64,000 nucleotides of DNA from Edwardsiella ictaluri ATCC 33202 (GTDB lineage: Bacteria > Pseudomonadota > Gammaproteobacteria > Enterobacterales > Enterobacteriaceae): contig NZ_AFJI01000018.1 of NCBI RefSeq assembly GCF_000264785.1, forward strand, positions 1 to 64,000. The letters run 5' to 3'. Of the stretch, positions 1 through 11,676 are shown one piece after another. Within the stretch, counting starts at the first letter, position 1, and every line of letters starts with the position of its first letter. The position numbers and the translations under genes were made by a program. A model generated the notes under the pieces. The model saw nothing but the letters and a program-made list of their open reading frames with translations. It was not told the origin of the DNA and made no database searches.

Positions 1-70
1 CTGGCGCCCTGCATCCTGCTTTACGCCATCGATTTCTCTTTCCCTAAACCCTATAACAGATCGATTTACC

Positions 71-1057
71 ATGACCCTCTTTCATATCGCCAATCAACAA
101 CTGACCCCGTTAACCCAAACCACTTTCGCTGCCGAAGGGCTGCAAGAGCGCCAAGATCTGCAAGAGGCGTTAAAGCGCAATATCGCTGTCATTGCCCCCG
201 ATTGCCTGGTGATTGCCGACGAATTCTCCGACTGGGAAGATAGCCGCCGTCGTATCGATCTGCTGGCCATCGACCGCAATGCCAATCTGGTAGTGATCGA
301 GTTAAAACGTAATGAAGTCGGCGCACATATGGAGCTGCAGGCACTGCGCTATGCCGCCATGATCACCAATATGACTTTTGATAAAGCCTGTGAATACTTT
401 GCGGCCTATATCGAGCAAGAAGGGCTACAAATCGATGCCCGCAACACCCTGCTGGAGTTTGTCGATCTGGACGAAAACCAGCTCGATGATTTCGGCAATG
501 AGGTGCGCATCGTTTTGGCGTCGGCTGACTTTGGCAAAGAGCTGACCACCTCTGTGTTGTGGCTGCGGGACAAGGGCATCGATATTCGCTGTGTGCGGCT
601 GACCCCATTCCGCTATCAGGGAGAGGTGCTGATCAATGCTGCGCAGATCATCCCGTTAGAAGAGGCAGAGTCCTATCAGATCCAGTTTCGAGAAAAGCGT
701 GCCGAGCAACGGGCCAGCCAGCAAGGTACCAGAGACTACAGCAAGTACCGCTTTAACGGCGGGGTTTACAACAAACGCCATTTTGCCCTGGCGGTACTCA
801 GCCATTGGATAAAAGACCGGCAACTTGCCGATCTGGCCGAGATCACTGCCTATCTGGCGCAATTTGATCTGCCCAGAAAGGTAACGCCGGTTGACCAGAT
901 CCCGGAAAAAAACCTTAATCGCTGGCATTTAGGCGAGGGCAACCTGATTGAGCTGCCATCGGGTGAGCAGATCGCCATCTCCAACCAGTGGGGAACCGAT
1001 ACCGAACGGTTGCTGCAGGGGATGACACAGTTGGGCTACCAGATTGAAAAAATCTAG
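71..1057 (+). CDS. PD-(D/E)XK-type nuclease, NucS/DUF91-like
   Basis: This is a 328-residue cytosolic protein. Its N-terminal part carries a restriction-endonuclease-fold signature: Asp63 in RRIDLLAIDR followed by Glu77 and Lys79 in VVIELKR, the D-(X)n-ExK arrangement of PD-(D/E)XK nucleases. Residues about 50-110 look like the core (acidic strand, ELK strand, then a helix with a YAAMI segment). The C-terminal half (about 210-328) is basic and has no motif I recognise. A role in DNA cleavage or repair is inferred from the fold only, and its target is unknown. The gene stands alone, between the window edge and a gene-poor stretch. The ATG is at 71; no strong Shine-Dalgarno is visible (ACAGATCGATTTACC precedes it). 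E. coli has dinD, not this gene, near yicC. Confidence 0.72.
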   Translation: MTLFHIANQQLTPLTQTTFAAEGLQERQDLQEALKRNIAVIAPDCLVIADEFSDWEDSRRRIDLLAIDRNANLVVIELKRNEVGAHMELQALRYAAMITNMTFDKACEYFAAYIEQEGLQIDARNTLLEFVDLDENQLDDFGNEVRIVLASADFGKELTTSVLWLRDKGIDIRCVRLTPFRYQGEVLINAAQIIPLEEAESYQIQFREKRAEQRASQQGTRDYSKYRFNGGVYNKRHFALAVLSHWIKDRQLADLAEITAYLAQFDLPRKVTPVDQIPEKNLNRWHLGEGNLIELPSGEQIAISNQWGTDTERLLQGMTQLGYQIEKI

Positions 1058-1708
1058 CAATGCGAGGGGATATTGAGGTTTGAAGGGCCATCCATCCGAT
1101 GATGGACTGGCCGTGATATCGCCGATAAGCAAACCACGCTGGCAGGCCAAAAAGCGTCAAACAACAACCCCGGCGTAAGTTGCAACGCAACCAAGCGGCC
1201 GGGGTCATGTTGCTGGCAACCTTAAAGAGACGCCCTCTTGCAGTCAAACATTTTTACCCCATTTTGTGACGGATAGAGTGGTGGTCGAGTGGGTATTAAG
1301 AGCCGCTAACAAAACCGAGTTGATTCGAATAACATCAATCCCCATATAGTAGGCATGATACGAAAAATCATCAGTAAGCAGCTCTGGAAATCCTTACAGC
1401 CACTTCTGCCGCCCCAACAGCCTTCGTCCCGGGCATCTGCCAGAGATCCGTCGGGTATCTGACCTATGGTGTACTCTCGCCGAAGTTTTGTGATGGGCAT
1501 GGTGTAGCGCGGCATCCCATCAGCGCCTTCCCCGCTCCAAAAATTTGGGAGTACAATTTCGCCAGCAAAACGATAGCGAGACTGAACTCCCCAACCGGCT
1601 ACCCATCACGACCCAAACCACAATCCGCCTGGATAACCGCCGTGAGTCTCAAAGCCAGAAAAATCTTTGATTATAAAGTGATTATTACCATGTCGGGATA
1701 ATAATTCA
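1058..1708. other. gene-poor 650-bp stretch between nuclease gene and yicC
   Basis: No convincing complete gene is visible here. The only protein-like signal is the possible transposase scrap at 1355-1462, followed by further short frames broken by stops. The remainder (1058-1350 and 1470-1708) shows no clear promoter, RNA gene or repeat that I can support. Its base composition is patchier than that of the flanking housekeeping genes, as expected of decayed accessory DNA. Confidence 0.5.
1355..1462 (+). pseudogene. possible remnant of an IS5-like transposase N-terminus
   Basis: An ATG at 1355 opens a 35-codon frame whose product contains SKQLWKSLQPLLPP. This resembles the conserved start of IS5/IS4-group transposases (the D-x-x-W-x-x-I-x-P-LLPP block). 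The frame stops at 1462. Downstream, other frames contain a further weak resemblance (RGIPSA near 1509-1526), interrupted by stops, as expected of a frameshifted fragment. No terminal inverted repeats or target duplications were identified. Confidence is low because the match is short. Confidence 0.35.
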
Positions 1709-2572
1709 TCATTCAATATTCTGAATCTGCTCGCGCATCTGCTCAATCAGTACCTTCAGCTCAATGGCGGAGGCGGTGATATCAGCGTTGATCGACTTGG
1801 AGGCCAGAGTGTTCGACTCGCGGTTGAACTCCTGCATCATAAAGTCCAGGCGGCGGCCGACGGCCTCTTTCTTTTTCAGGATGACGTAGGTCTCTTTCAC
1901 GTGAGCATCCAGGCGATCCAGCTCTTCGGCCACGTCGATGCGCTGGGCCATCAGCACCAGCTCCTGCTCCAGACGGTTGTTTTCCAACTGTACCTGGGCC
2001 TCCTCCAGCTTGCTGAGCAGACGCTCGCGCTGCCACTGCAGGATTTCCGGCATCCGGCTGCGCACCTTGGCCACCTCTGTCGATACGGCCTCCAGACGCT
2101 GTTCGATCAGCTGTTTCAGGGCGCTGCCCTCACGCTCGCGCGCGTCGATAAAGTCGTCGATGGTGCTGTCCAGCGCGCCGAGCAGCTCGCTGCTGATGGC
2201 GTCCAGATCCTGTTCGGCGGCCGCCATCACGCCGGGCCAGCGCAGGACGTCCAGCGGGTTGATTTCACCCTCATCGCTCTGCAGTTTGACCCAGTTGGCG
2301 GCATCGACCAGCTGTTTGGCCAGGCTTTCGTTGAGGATCAGGGCGCTCTGGGCGCTCGGATCCAGCTCGAAGCGCAGGTTGCACTCGACCTTGCCGCGGG
2401 TCAGGCGGGTGCGCAGGCGTTCACGGATCACCGGCTCCAGACTGCGGAACTGCTCCGGAAGACGGATATAGGTTTCCAGATAGCGCTGGTTTACTGAGCG
2501 CAGCTCCCAGGCTGCGCTGCCCCAGTTACCCTTGACTTCGCGTCGGGCGTAAGCGGTCATGCTACGGATCAT
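1709..2572 (-). CDS. yicC: YicC family endoribonuclease
   Basis: This is a 287-residue protein of the YicC/YloC family, full length for the family. The N-terminal YicC-like domain begins MIRSMTAYARRE. The C-terminal DUF1732 domain ends in the conserved segment around KSINADITASAIELKVLIE. YicC of E. coli has been reported as an endoribonuclease acting in small-RNA turnover; activity here is inferred from family membership. Residues about 150-240 are rich in Leu, Glu and Arg and probably form long helices. It is divergent from rph, and the 132-bp gap holds the rph promoter. The same order yicC-rph-pyrE occurs in E. coli. Confidence 0.93.
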   Translation of the reverse strand: MIRSMTAYARREVKGNWGSAAWELRSVNQRYLETYIRLPEQFRSLEPVIRERLRTRLTRGKVECNLRFELDPSAQSALILNESLAKQLVDAANWVKLQSDEGEINPLDVLRWPGVMAAAEQDLDAISSELLGALDSTIDDFIDAREREGSALKQLIEQRLEAVSTEVAKVRSRMPEILQWQRERLLSKLEEAQVQLENNRLEQELVLMAQRIDVAEELDRLDAHVKETYVILKKKEAVGRRLDFMMQEFNRESNTLASKSINADITASAIELKVLIEQMREQIQNIE

Positions 2573-2637
2573 AGTGCCTGCCTATTACTAAAACGGTGTG
2601 TGTTGCCGGGATTATAGCCCCGTGACGTCCTGCGTGA

Positions 2638-2666
2638 TAGGCATAAGCAGATGAAGGCCGTATAAT
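2638..2666 (+). promoter_or_regulatory. candidate sigma-70 promoter of rph-pyrE
   Basis: A perfect -10 hexamer TATAAT lies at 2661-2666, with TAGGCA at 2638-2643 as a weak -35 and a 17-bp spacer. The rph start codon follows 38 bp later, with GGAG as ribosome binding site at about 2692-2695. Confidence 0.55.
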
Positions 2667-2704
2667 GCGCAGCCGATAACTGAATTACCTGCGGAGATGA
2701 GCTT

Positions 2705-3421
2705 ATGCGTCCTGAAGGCCGAGCTGCCGGACAGATCCGTCCACTGCGTTTGACCCGTCACTATACCAAGCATGCGGAAGGGTCCGTGCTGGTGGAGTTT
2801 GGCGATACCAAAGTGCTGTGTACCGCCAGCGTTGATGAAGGGGTGCCGCGCTTTTTAAAAGGCCAGGGACAGGGCTGGGTCACCGCAGAATACGGTATGC
2901 TGCCGCGTTCTACCCATAGCCGCATGGCGCGCGAGGCGGCCAAGGGCAAGCAGGGTGGCCGCACCATGGAGATCCAGCGGCTGATCGCCCGCTCGCTGCG
3001 CGCGGCGGTGGATCTGAAGAAGCTGGGCGAGTTTACCATCACCCTGGACTGCGATGTGATTCAGGCGGACGGCGGAACCCGTACGGCGTCGATCACCGGA
3101 GCCTGCGTGGCGCTGGCCGATGCACTGGGTGCGCTGGTGGCCGCCGGTAAGCTGAAGGAGAGTCCGCTGAAGGGGATGGTGGCCGCCGTTTCGGTGGGGA
3201 TCGTTGCCGGCGGGGCGGTGTGCGATCTGGAGTATGTGGAAGACTCCGCCGCGGAAACCGATATGAACGTGGTGATGATGGAGGACGGCCGGATGATCGA
3301 GGTGCAGGGCACCGCCGAAGGCGAACCGTTCAGCCATGAAGAGCTCTTGACGCTGCTGGCGCTGGCCAGAGACGGCATAGGACAGATTATCCAGGCGCAG
3401 AAGACGGCGCTGGAGCAGTGA
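2705..3421 (+). CDS. rph: ribonuclease PH
   Basis: RNase PH is a phosphorolytic 3'-5' exoribonuclease that trims the 3' ends of tRNA precursors and acts as a ring-shaped hexamer. The 238-residue product has the family length. Visible motifs include the N-terminal RPEGR segment, [16 protein letters not shown], the [13 protein letters not shown] phosphate-site region and AETDMNVVM with the catalytic acidic residues. The reading frame is intact, unlike the well-known frameshifted rph-1 allele of E. coli K-12 laboratory strains. It is followed after 83 bp by pyrE, with an attenuator hairpin between them. In E. coli, coupling of rph translation to transcription sets pyrE expression, so an intact rph matters for pyrimidine control. 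Confidence 0.97.
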   Translation: MRPEGRAAGQIRPLRLTRHYTKHAEGSVLVEFGDTKVLCTASVDEGVPRFLKGQGQGWVTAEYGMLPRSTHSRMAREAAKGKQGGRTMEIQRLIARSLRAAVDLKKLGEFTITLDCDVIQADGGTRTASITGACVALADALGALVAAGKLKESPLKGMVAAVSVGIVAGGAVCDLEYVEDSAAETDMNVVMMEDGRMIEVQGTAEGEPFSHEELLTLLALARDGIGQIIQAQKTALEQ

Positions 3422-3427
3422 TTTTTA

Positions 3428-3454
3428 GGCGACTGAATAAGTCGCCTTTTTTTT
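3428..3454 (+). terminator. rph-pyrE attenuator hairpin
   Basis: Stem GGCGACT (3428-3434) pairs with AGTCGCC (3440-3446) around a GAATA loop, followed by eight T at 3447-3454. It begins six bases after the rph stop codon. This is the position of the UTP-responsive pyrE attenuator of enterobacteria, in which ribosomes closing in on the end of rph disrupt the hairpin when UTP is scarce. Confidence 0.85.
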
Positions 3455-3504
3455 GCCCGCGGGGTGGGCATCCGTCGCGTTAACAGACTTTGAAGGAGAA
3501 AAGT

Positions 3505-4146
3505 ATGAAGGCCTATCAGCGCCGTTTTATTGAATTCGCACTCGGTAAGCAGGTGCTAAAGTTTGGCGAGTTTACGCTGAAGTCCGGGCGCACCAGTCCC
3601 TATTTCTTTAACGCCGGCCTGTTTAATACCGGGCGGGATCTGGCGCTGCTGGGGCGCTTTTATGCGGAGGCCCTGGTGGAGAGCGGGATTGCGTTTGACG
3701 TGCTGTTCGGGCCGGCCTACAAGGGGATCCCGATTGCGACCACCACGGCGGTTGCCCTGGCTGAGCACCACGATCGGGATATGCCTTACTGCTTTAACCG
3801 CAAAGAGGCCAAGGATCACGGCGAAGGCGGCACGCTGGTAGGCAGTGCGCTTGCCGGTCGGGTGATGCTGGTGGACGATGTGATCACCGCCGGCACCGCG
3901 ATTCGCGAGTCGATGTCGATTATCCAGGCCAACGGGGCGGCGCTGGCCGGCGTGCTGATCTCCCTTGACCGTCAGGAGCGCGGCCGCGGTGAACTGTCGG
4001 CGATCCAGGAGGTGGAGCGCGACTACGGCTGCCGGGTGATTTCAATCATCACCTTAGGCGATCTGATCCACTATCTGGAAGAGCAGCCGGAGATGGCGCA
4101 GCACCTGGCGGCAGTCAAGGCGTATCGCGCCCGGTACGGGGTGTGA
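3505..4146 (+). CDS. pyrE: orotate phosphoribosyltransferase
   Basis: PyrE joins orotate and PRPP to give orotidine 5'-monophosphate in de novo pyrimidine synthesis. The 213-residue product starts [13 protein letters not shown]. The PRPP-binding motif of type I phosphoribosyltransferases is seen as [10 protein letters not shown] from residue 123. Residues [16 protein letters not shown] near the N-terminus match the orotate-binding loop region. I chose ATG 3505 over an upstream in-frame TTG at 3490 because AAGGAG at about 3493-3498 is well placed for 3505. Expression is probably set by the attenuator just upstream. The slmA gene follows on the opposite strand. Confidence 0.97.
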   Translation: MKAYQRRFIEFALGKQVLKFGEFTLKSGRTSPYFFNAGLFNTGRDLALLGRFYAEALVESGIAFDVLFGPAYKGIPIATTTAVALAEHHDRDMPYCFNRKEAKDHGEGGTLVGSALAGRVMLVDDVITAGTAIRESMSIIQANGAALAGVLISLDRQERGRGELSAIQEVERDYGCRVISIITLGDLIHYLEEQPEMAQHLAAVKAYRARYGV

Positions 4147-4184
4147 GTTGCCGATGGCCGCCGTCCGGCGGCCATCCTTGGGAG

Positions 4185-4781
4185 TCACTGCAGCTGGCAG
4201 GCCAGGAGTGGCCAGCGTGTCTCGAACTCCTGCGTGGGGCGGTAGCGGAACTCTGACCGCACGAAGCGCGACAGCATACCTTCGCAAAACGCCAGAAGCT
4301 GGCTGGCCAGCAGCGTTTCGTCGTGGTCAAAGCCACTGCCTTCGCGCAGCCGACGCTCTTTTAAGACTTGGCGCAGCTGGGCCTCAATGCGCTCGAACAG
4401 CTGATTGATCCGCCCCTGTAGACGATCCTGCTCAAACATCAGGGCATGGCCGGTCATAATCCGGGTTAACCCAGGATTGCGTTCGGCAAAGCCCAGGATC
4501 AGCAGCAGAATAAGACGCAGCCGATGAAAGGTGTCTTTTTCATCCTGCAGTATAAGATTGATGCGCGATGTCAGCGTGTCCTCGATAAACTCGATAAGAC
4601 TGTCGAACATCCGCGTTTTACTGGGAAAATGGCGATAAAGTGCGGCTTCTGAAACGCCGACGTTCGCCGCCAGTTTTGCTGTCGTGATGCGTTGACTGCC
4701 GTCGCTGGACTCCAGCATCTGCGCCAGCGCCTGTAAAATCTCTTCGCGACGGTTCCTTTTCGTATTCTCTTTCTCTGCCAT
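4185..4781 (-). CDS. slmA: nucleoid occlusion factor SlmA (TetR family)
   Basis: SlmA is a 198-residue DNA-binding protein that blocks FtsZ ring assembly over the nucleoid. The N-terminal TetR-type helix-turn-helix is visible in [20 protein letters not shown], followed by [11 protein letters not shown]. The rest is the all-helical dimer and FtsZ-interaction domain. The start [14 protein letters not shown] at 4781 matches the family N-terminus; an upstream extension to 4841 is open but not needed. It is convergent with pyrE (38 bp between stops) and lies downstream of dut on the same strand, the arrangement found in E. coli. Confidence 0.95.
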   Translation of the reverse strand: MAEKENTKRNRREEILQALAQMLESSDGSQRITTAKLAANVGVSEAALYRHFPSKTRMFDSLIEFIEDTLTSRINLILQDEKDTFHRLRLILLLILGFAERNPGLTRIMTGHALMFEQDRLQGRINQLFERIEAQLRQVLKERRLREGSGFDHDETLLASQLLAFCEGMLSRFVRSEFRYRPTQEFETRWPLLACQLQ

Positions 4782-4886
4782 GCCTGACAAGACCCTTGCT
4801 AAACGGCGAAAACGGATTTCCCACAACAGACACTGCCGCAACTGGGTGCGACGGTGATTAGATTCGATAGCGTTGCGGGCGGCAAA

Positions 4887-5345
4887 TTAGTGGCGGCCGG
4901 AGTGGCCAAAGCCGCCGTCGCCGCGCGCGCTGTCCTCAAAGGATTCCACCAGATTAAAGTCGGCCTGCACCACCGGTACCAGCACCAGCTGCGCAATGCG
5001 CTCGCCCGGCTCAATGGTAAAGGGGGTCTGTCCACGGTTCCAGGCGGAAATCATCAGCTGTCCCTGGTAGTCGGAGTCGATCAGCCCGACCAGGTTACCC
5101 AGCACGATGCCATGCTTGTGGCCCAGGCCGGAGCGCGGCAGGATCACCGCCGCCAGTGACGGATCAGCAATGTGAATAGCCAGCCCGGTGGGCAGCAGGG
5201 TGGTTTCACCCGGTGCGAGCACGACGGCGCTGTCCAGGCAGGCACGCAGATCCAGGCCGGCGGAGCCGGGGGTGGCATAGGTCGGCAGCGGAAACTGTTG
5301 GCCGATGCGTGCGTCGAGGATCTTAACGTCGATTTTTTTCTTCAT
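4887..5345 (-). CDS. dut: deoxyuridine 5'-triphosphate nucleotidohydrolase
   Basis: dUTPase hydrolyses dUTP to dUMP and pyrophosphate, keeping uracil out of DNA and supplying dTMP synthesis. The 152-residue product carries the trimeric dUTPase motifs in order: [39 protein letters not shown] and, at the C-terminus, the glycine-rich [12 protein letters not shown] that closes over the active site. The start [11 protein letters not shown] overlaps the 3' end of coaBC (5323-5345), so the two genes are almost certainly cotranscribed and probably translationally coupled. This coaBC-dut pairing is conserved in enterobacteria. Confidence 0.97.
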   Translation of the reverse strand: MKKKIDVKILDARIGQQFPLPTYATPGSAGLDLRACLDSAVVLAPGETTLLPTGLAIHIADPSLAAVILPRSGLGHKHGIVLGNLVGLIDSDYQGQLMISAWNRGQTPFTIEPGERIAQLVLVPVVQADFNLVESFEDSARGDGGFGHSGRH

Positions 5346-6540
5346 AATGTCTGACGATCTCATTGATTAAGGTACAGCCCAGGCGGGATTTACTGCTGAG
5401 CGGCAACCGTGTGTCACCCTGGGGCCAAAAAAGATGTAATGCATTGGTATCGCTATTAAAACCCTGCCCATCTTGTGAAACGTCGTTGGCGCAGATCAGG
5501 TCGAGTCCTTTACGCGCCAGCTTTTGTCTGGCGTATTCTTCCACATTCTGTGTTTCGGCGGCAAATCCTACCACAAACGGCCGCGCTTCGGTCATGGCGG
5601 CGACGCCGGCGACGATATCCGGATTTTTCACCAGCGTCAGCGTCAGTGTATCGCTCCGCTGCTTTTTCATCTTCTCTGGCGCGATCTGCTGCGCGCGGTA
5701 GTCGGCGACGGCGGCGCAGGCGATGAAGATATCGCAATCACGTGCGCGCTGGGCGACGGCCGCCTGCATCTCCAGTGCGCTCTGCACATCGACACGCGCG
5801 ACGCCTGGCGGGGTAGGCAGGGCGACCGGCCCGCTGATCAGCGTCACCTGTGCACCGCGGCGGGCGGCGGCTTCAGCGATGGCAAAGCCCATTTTACCGG
5901 AGCTGTGGTTACTGATAAAACGCACCGGATCCAGCGCTTCGCGTGTTGGGCCGGCGGTGATGATCATCCGGTAGGCCGCTAGGTCCTGGCTCTGGCTGAA
6001 GTGTTGCTCCGTAAGGCTGACCAGCGTCAGCGGATCCAGCATACGCCCCGGGCCGACGTCACCGCAGGCCTGCTCTCCGCTGTCCGGGCCCCAGATCAGT
6101 GCCCCGCGCCGCGTCAGGGTGGCCAGATTGTCCTGCGTGGCAGCGGCGCGGAACATCTGCTGATTCATCGCCGGTGCGATGGCGATGGGGGCCCCGCTGG
6201 CCAGACACAGTGTTGCCAACAGATCGTCCGCCATTCCGGCGGCCAAGCGCGCCATCAGGTCCGCCGTTGCGGGGGCCAAGAGCACCAGGTCAGCCCATTT
6301 TCCCAGCTCAATGTGCCCCATAGAGGCTTCGGCCGCCGGATCGAACAGATCGTCGGCAACCGGATGTCCGGAGACGGCCTGCAGTGTCAGGGGCGTGATA
6401 AAGGCCTGCGCCCCTTTGGTCATGACTACGCGCACCTCTGCGCCGCGCTCGCGCAGTCGGCGTACGATTTCCGGGCACTTATAGGCGGCTATCCCGCCGC
6501 TGATGCCCAACAGGATGCGTTTGCCGCGAAGTACAGTCAT
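5323..6540 (-). CDS. coaBC: bifunctional phosphopantothenoylcysteine decarboxylase/synthetase
   Basis: This 405-residue bifunctional enzyme carries out two steps of coenzyme A synthesis: CTP-dependent ligation of cysteine to 4'-phosphopantothenate (CoaB, C-terminal) and FMN-dependent decarboxylation (CoaC, N-terminal). CoaC features are [11 protein letters not shown] at the start, His76 in [15 protein letters not shown] and the catalytic Cys159 in [10 protein letters not shown]. CoaB features are [24 protein letters not shown] and the conserved Lys in PEKMKKQ. The ATG at 6540 matches the family start; an upstream extension is dispensable. It is divergent from radC across a 187-bp region that contains a LexA-type box. 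Confidence 0.97.
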   Translation of the reverse strand: MTVLRGKRILLGISGGIAAYKCPEIVRRLRERGAEVRVVMTKGAQAFITPLTLQAVSGHPVADDLFDPAAEASMGHIELGKWADLVLLAPATADLMARLAAGMADDLLATLCLASGAPIAIAPAMNQQMFRAAATQDNLATLTRRGALIWGPDSGEQACGDVGPGRMLDPLTLVSLTEQHFSQSQDLAAYRMIITAGPTREALDPVRFISNHSSGKMGFAIAEAAARRGAQVTLISGPVALPTPPGVARVDVQSALEMQAAVAQRARDCDIFIACAAVADYRAQQIAPEKMKKQRSDTLTLTLVKNPDIVAGVAAMTEARPFVVGFAAETQNVEEYARQKLARKGLDLICANDVSQDGQGFNSDTNALHLFWPQGDTRLPLSSKSRLGCTLINEIVRHYEEKNRR

Positions 6541-6666
6541 GGTACGGGTTCCGTTGAAAGCCAAGATTGACAAGATTTTACCATAACCCGTTTCCTATCG
6601 CCGACTTTGCAACGACCACGGAAAGCCTGCGTAAGGCTGCACAGTTTTTATTCCCGTGGTTTGATG

Positions 6667-6682
6667 CTGTTTATTTATACAG
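6667..6682 (+). promoter_or_regulatory. LexA (SOS) box consensus upstream of radC
   Basis: The 16 bases fit CTGT-N8-ACAG exactly, with an AT-rich centre (TTATTTAT), as in E. coli LexA operators. The box overlaps a plausible -10 element (TATACA, 6676-6681) and lies 45 bp before the radC start codon. It also lies upstream of the divergent coaBC-dut genes. Actual LexA binding is inferred from the motif. Confidence 0.6.
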
Positions 6683-6727
6683 TTAATTTGTGCCAATGGG
6701 GTGTCTGGCGGATGGGGAGGCAGAGTG

Positions 6728-7414
6728 ATGGCGCAGGGTAAGGTCGAGGGCGGCTGGCCACAGGGGGCACCGCCGAGGGAAAAGCTACTGGCGTTGGGTG
6801 CGGCGGCACTCAGCGATCGTGAGTTGCTGGCGCTGTTTCTGCGCACGGGGCTGCCGGGGGTGCATGTGATACAGTTGGCGGAGCGCCTGTTGCTGCGCTT
6901 TGGATCGCTACAGGGGGTGCTGCGGGCAGACGTCGATACCTTCTGCGCCAGCCAGGGGCTGGGCATCGCCAAGTTTGCCCAGCTTCAGGCGGTTATTGAG
7001 CTGTCGCGGCGGGTGCTACGGCACCGTATCGGTGAGGAAAGCGCGATTACCAGCCCCGATCTGACGGCGCTGTATCTGCAGAATCTCTTCGTCTCACTGG
7101 AGCGAGAGATCTTTGTCGTGCTGTTTTTAGACAATCAACACCGTGTTATTCGATCTGAGCAGATGTTTTCAGGTACTATAAACTGCGTGGATGTATATCC
7201 ACGGGAAATCGTCAGGGAAGCGCTCAAGCTGAATGCTGTGGCGTTAATCCTGGCGCACAATCACCCGTCGGGCAATCCCGAACCCAGTGTGGCGGACCGT
7301 TTGTTAACGGATCGCGTGGCTAAGGCCTGCGCACTGGTGGATATTCAGGTTCTCGATCATATGGTCATCGGCCATGGTCAGCGGGTTTCCTTTGCTGAAC
7401 GTGGGTGGATTTAA
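6728..7414 (+). CDS. radC: RadC family JAMM/MPN protein (YicR)
   Basis: This is a 228-residue RadC-family protein. The N-terminal helix-hairpin-helix-like region (about 20-90) precedes a C-terminal MPN/JAMM domain with the metal motif H177-N-H179[11 protein letters not shown]190. The name radC is historical: the original E. coli radC102 mutation was later assigned to recG, and the cellular role of the family is not settled. I chose ATG 6728 over the open GTG at 6701 because GGGGAGG lies 7-8 bases upstream of it. A consensus LexA box upstream suggests damage-inducible expression. The rpmB operon follows after 238 bp. Confidence 0.9.
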   Translation: MAQGKVEGGWPQGAPPREKLLALGAAALSDRELLALFLRTGLPGVHVIQLAERLLLRFGSLQGVLRADVDTFCASQGLGIAKFAQLQAVIELSRRVLRHRIGEESAITSPDLTALYLQNLFVSLEREIFVVLFLDNQHRVIRSEQMFSGTINCVDVYPREIVREALKLNAVALILAHNHPSGNPEPSVADRLLTDRVAKACALVDIQVLDHMVIGHGQRVSFAERGWI

Positions 7415-7457
7415 TCATATTTTTCGCGATCCTGAGGGATCTTTAGCTGTTCGGGTC

Positions 7458-7486
7458 TTGAGCACATGCGCTCTAGAGCGTATACT
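7458..7486 (+). promoter_or_regulatory. rpmB-rpmG promoter
   Basis: TTGAGC (7458-7463) and TATACT (7481-7486) are separated by exactly 17 bp, a near-consensus sigma-70 promoter. Transcription would start near 7493, giving a leader of about 160 nt before rpmB. Confidence 0.75.
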
Positions 7487-7519
7487 ACGCCACCTTTGAG
7501 AATCTAGGTTGTGGCGTTA

Positions 7520-7587
7520 AGAGCCTATCTCAGCAGGTTTCGACCTGACTCAGAGTCTACTCGGCGGAGTTTGCCGGGATGGGCTCT
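7520..7587 (+). promoter_or_regulatory. structured 5' leader of rpmB (multi-branch RNA fold)
   Basis: Bases 7520-7528 can pair with 7579-7587 (nine pairs including one G-U), closing a domain. Inside it, CAGGT (7534-7538) pairs with ACCTG (7543-7547) around a TTCG loop, an unusually stable tetraloop hairpin. CGGC (7562-7565) can pair with GCCG (7573-7576), or alternatively ACTC (7559-7562) with GAGT (7567-7570). This resembles a three-way junction of the kind seen in ribosomal protein leaders. Function is inferred only; no named RNA family is claimed. Confidence 0.4.
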
Positions 7588-7631
7588 AAAGCCTGACGAG
7601 GCGGCCACATCCTATACGAAGCTCGAGCTGA

Positions 7632-7889
<258 letters not shown>

Positions 7890-7897
7890 GGAGCTGA

Positions 7898-8068
<171 letters not shown>

Positions 8069-8088
8069 TTTTAGTGGAATTGGAAAAA

Positions 8089-8112
8089 CCCGGCTCTGCC
8101 GGGTTTTTTTTT
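8089..8112 (+). terminator. intrinsic terminator of rpmB-rpmG
   Basis: Stem CCCGGC (8089-8094) pairs with GCCGGG (8098-8103) around a three-base loop, followed by nine T at 8104-8112 and preceded by an A-tract. It sits 20 bases after the rpmG stop. Confidence 0.95.
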
Positions 8113-8161
8113 GTCCCTTTGCCCCTATCTATAGCCTAGGCTGTTTTTTCAGAGAGGGGTT

Positions 8162-10226
<2,065 letters not shown>

Positions 10227-10228
10227 GG

Positions 10229-11503
10229 TCAGTGACTCCGTAGTGGCAGGTAGGGCAATAACAGCTGCAGCAGGCGCTGGAGAGCCCCCTGATTCTGATG
10301 CAGCACCTCGACGGCATGGCGTCCATACCACAGGCGGTAGTCCTCATCGGTCAGGAGGGTTGAGACCTCGTTGGCCAGCGCTTCGCCGTCCGCCACGCTA
10401 ATCAGGCCGTCGGCCTGATGCAGCTTGGCACAAATGTCCTTGAAGTTAAAGGTATGGGGGCCCATAAGCACCGGGATGGCGTGTGCGGCAGGCTCTAAGG
10501 GGTTATGTCCGCCACGTTCGATCAGGCTGCCGCCGACAAAGGCCAGATCGGCAATACCATACAGCAGCATCAGCTCACCCATGCTATCGCCGATCACCAC
10601 CTGGGTATGTGGCGTAGGGATTTCACCGCTGCTGCGCATCAGATAGGTAAACCCCTCTTTTTGAGCCAACAGTTCGGTTTCTTTAAAACGCTCGGGGTGG
10701 CGGGGAACCAGGATCAGCAGCAGGTCGGGAAATTGGGCCAGCAAACGGCGGTGAGTCTGCAGAATGATGGCTTCCTCACCCTGGTGGGTACTGGCGGCGA
10801 TCCACACCTTCCGGCGAGGGGCCCACTGGCGGCGCAGCGTGATGGCGCGGGCAGCCAGCTCTGGCGTGACTGAGATATCAAACTTAATGCTGCCGGTGAT
10901 GGCCAGCTGACTACGTTTGAGCCCCAGTGCGATGAAACGTTCGCCATCCTCTTGGTTTTGCGCGGCGATCAGGGTGACTTTACGCAGCAGACGGCGCATA
11001 AATCCACCCAGTTTTCCGTAGCCTTTGGCGGAGCGGGCTGAGAGGCGCGCATTGGCAATCACCAGCGGGATCTTGCGCTGATGCAGGGCCGAAATCATGT
11101 TGGGCCACAGTTCGGTCTCCATCACGATCACCAGTTTGGGACGCACCGTGTTCAGAAAGCGCCGCATGGCGCCGGGGAGATCATACGGTAGATAGACGTG
11201 ATGCACATCGTTACCAAAGGCCGACATGACCCGCTCTGAGCCGGTCGGCGTCATGGTGGTCACCGTGATGGGCAGCGTGGGATAGCGGTGGCGCAGCGCC
11301 CGCACCAGCGGCACGGCGGCCAGCGTTTCGCCGACGGATACTGAGTGCAGCAGAATTCCACCCGGCGCAACCTTATTGCGGCAGAATCCATAGCGTTCTC
11401 CCCAGCGTTTGCGGTAAGCGGGGGCTCTGCGGCTACGCAGCAGCAGTCTGAGCCAGATCAGGGGCTGAATAATATAAAGCAGTACGGTATATAACGATTC
11501 CAA
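10229..11503 (-). CDS. waaA: 3-deoxy-D-manno-octulosonic acid (Kdo) transferase
   Basis: WaaA (KdtA) transfers Kdo residues from CMP-Kdo to lipid IVA at the inner face of the cytoplasmic membrane. The 424-residue form begins with an N-terminal membrane anchor ([19 protein letters not shown]) followed by the GT30 domain with [15 protein letters not shown], whose Glu59 is the expected catalytic base. Homology to the E. coli N-terminus (LLYLIQPLIW) points to a TTG start at 11503. An in-frame ATG at 11548 would add 15 residues. The Shine-Dalgarno is weak in both cases. waaE follows in the same operon. Confidence 0.93.
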   Translation of the reverse strand: MESLYTVLLYIIQPLIWLRLLLRSRRAPAYRKRWGERYGFCRNKVAPGGILLHSVSVGETLAAVPLVRALRHRYPTLPITVTTMTPTGSERVMSAFGNDVHHVYLPYDLPGAMRRFLNTVRPKLVIVMETELWPNMISALHQRKIPLVIANARLSARSAKGYGKLGGFMRRLLRKVTLIAAQNQEDGERFIALGLKRSQLAITGSIKFDISVTPELAARAITLRRQWAPRRKVWIAASTHQGEEAIILQTHRRLLAQFPDLLLILVPRHPERFKETELLAQKEGFTYLMRSSGEIPTPHTQVVIGDSMGELMLLYGIADLAFVGGSLIERGGHNPLEPAAHAIPVLMGPHTFNFKDICAKLHQADGLISVADGEALANEVSTLLTDEDYRLWYGRHAVEVLHQNQGALQRLLQLLLPYLPLRSH

Positions 11504-11676
11504 GCTTGTATCCGTTATTTTTAGTATCGGCGGGCAAATTCTAAGCATTTCACAGCGCTAATGCCATTATTTTACCGATTTTCCCAGAATTTACATATCA
11601 ATGCGGCCAGTGAAAATGTATGCCGTATTACGATCGCGAGGTGATACGGCTAACGCTGACTACCTGGATCGGGCTA

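Noticed and set aside
1901-2497. 198-codon open frame opposite yicC
   Set aside because: Shadow of yicC; Leu/Gln-rich composition mirrors the codon pattern of the real gene.
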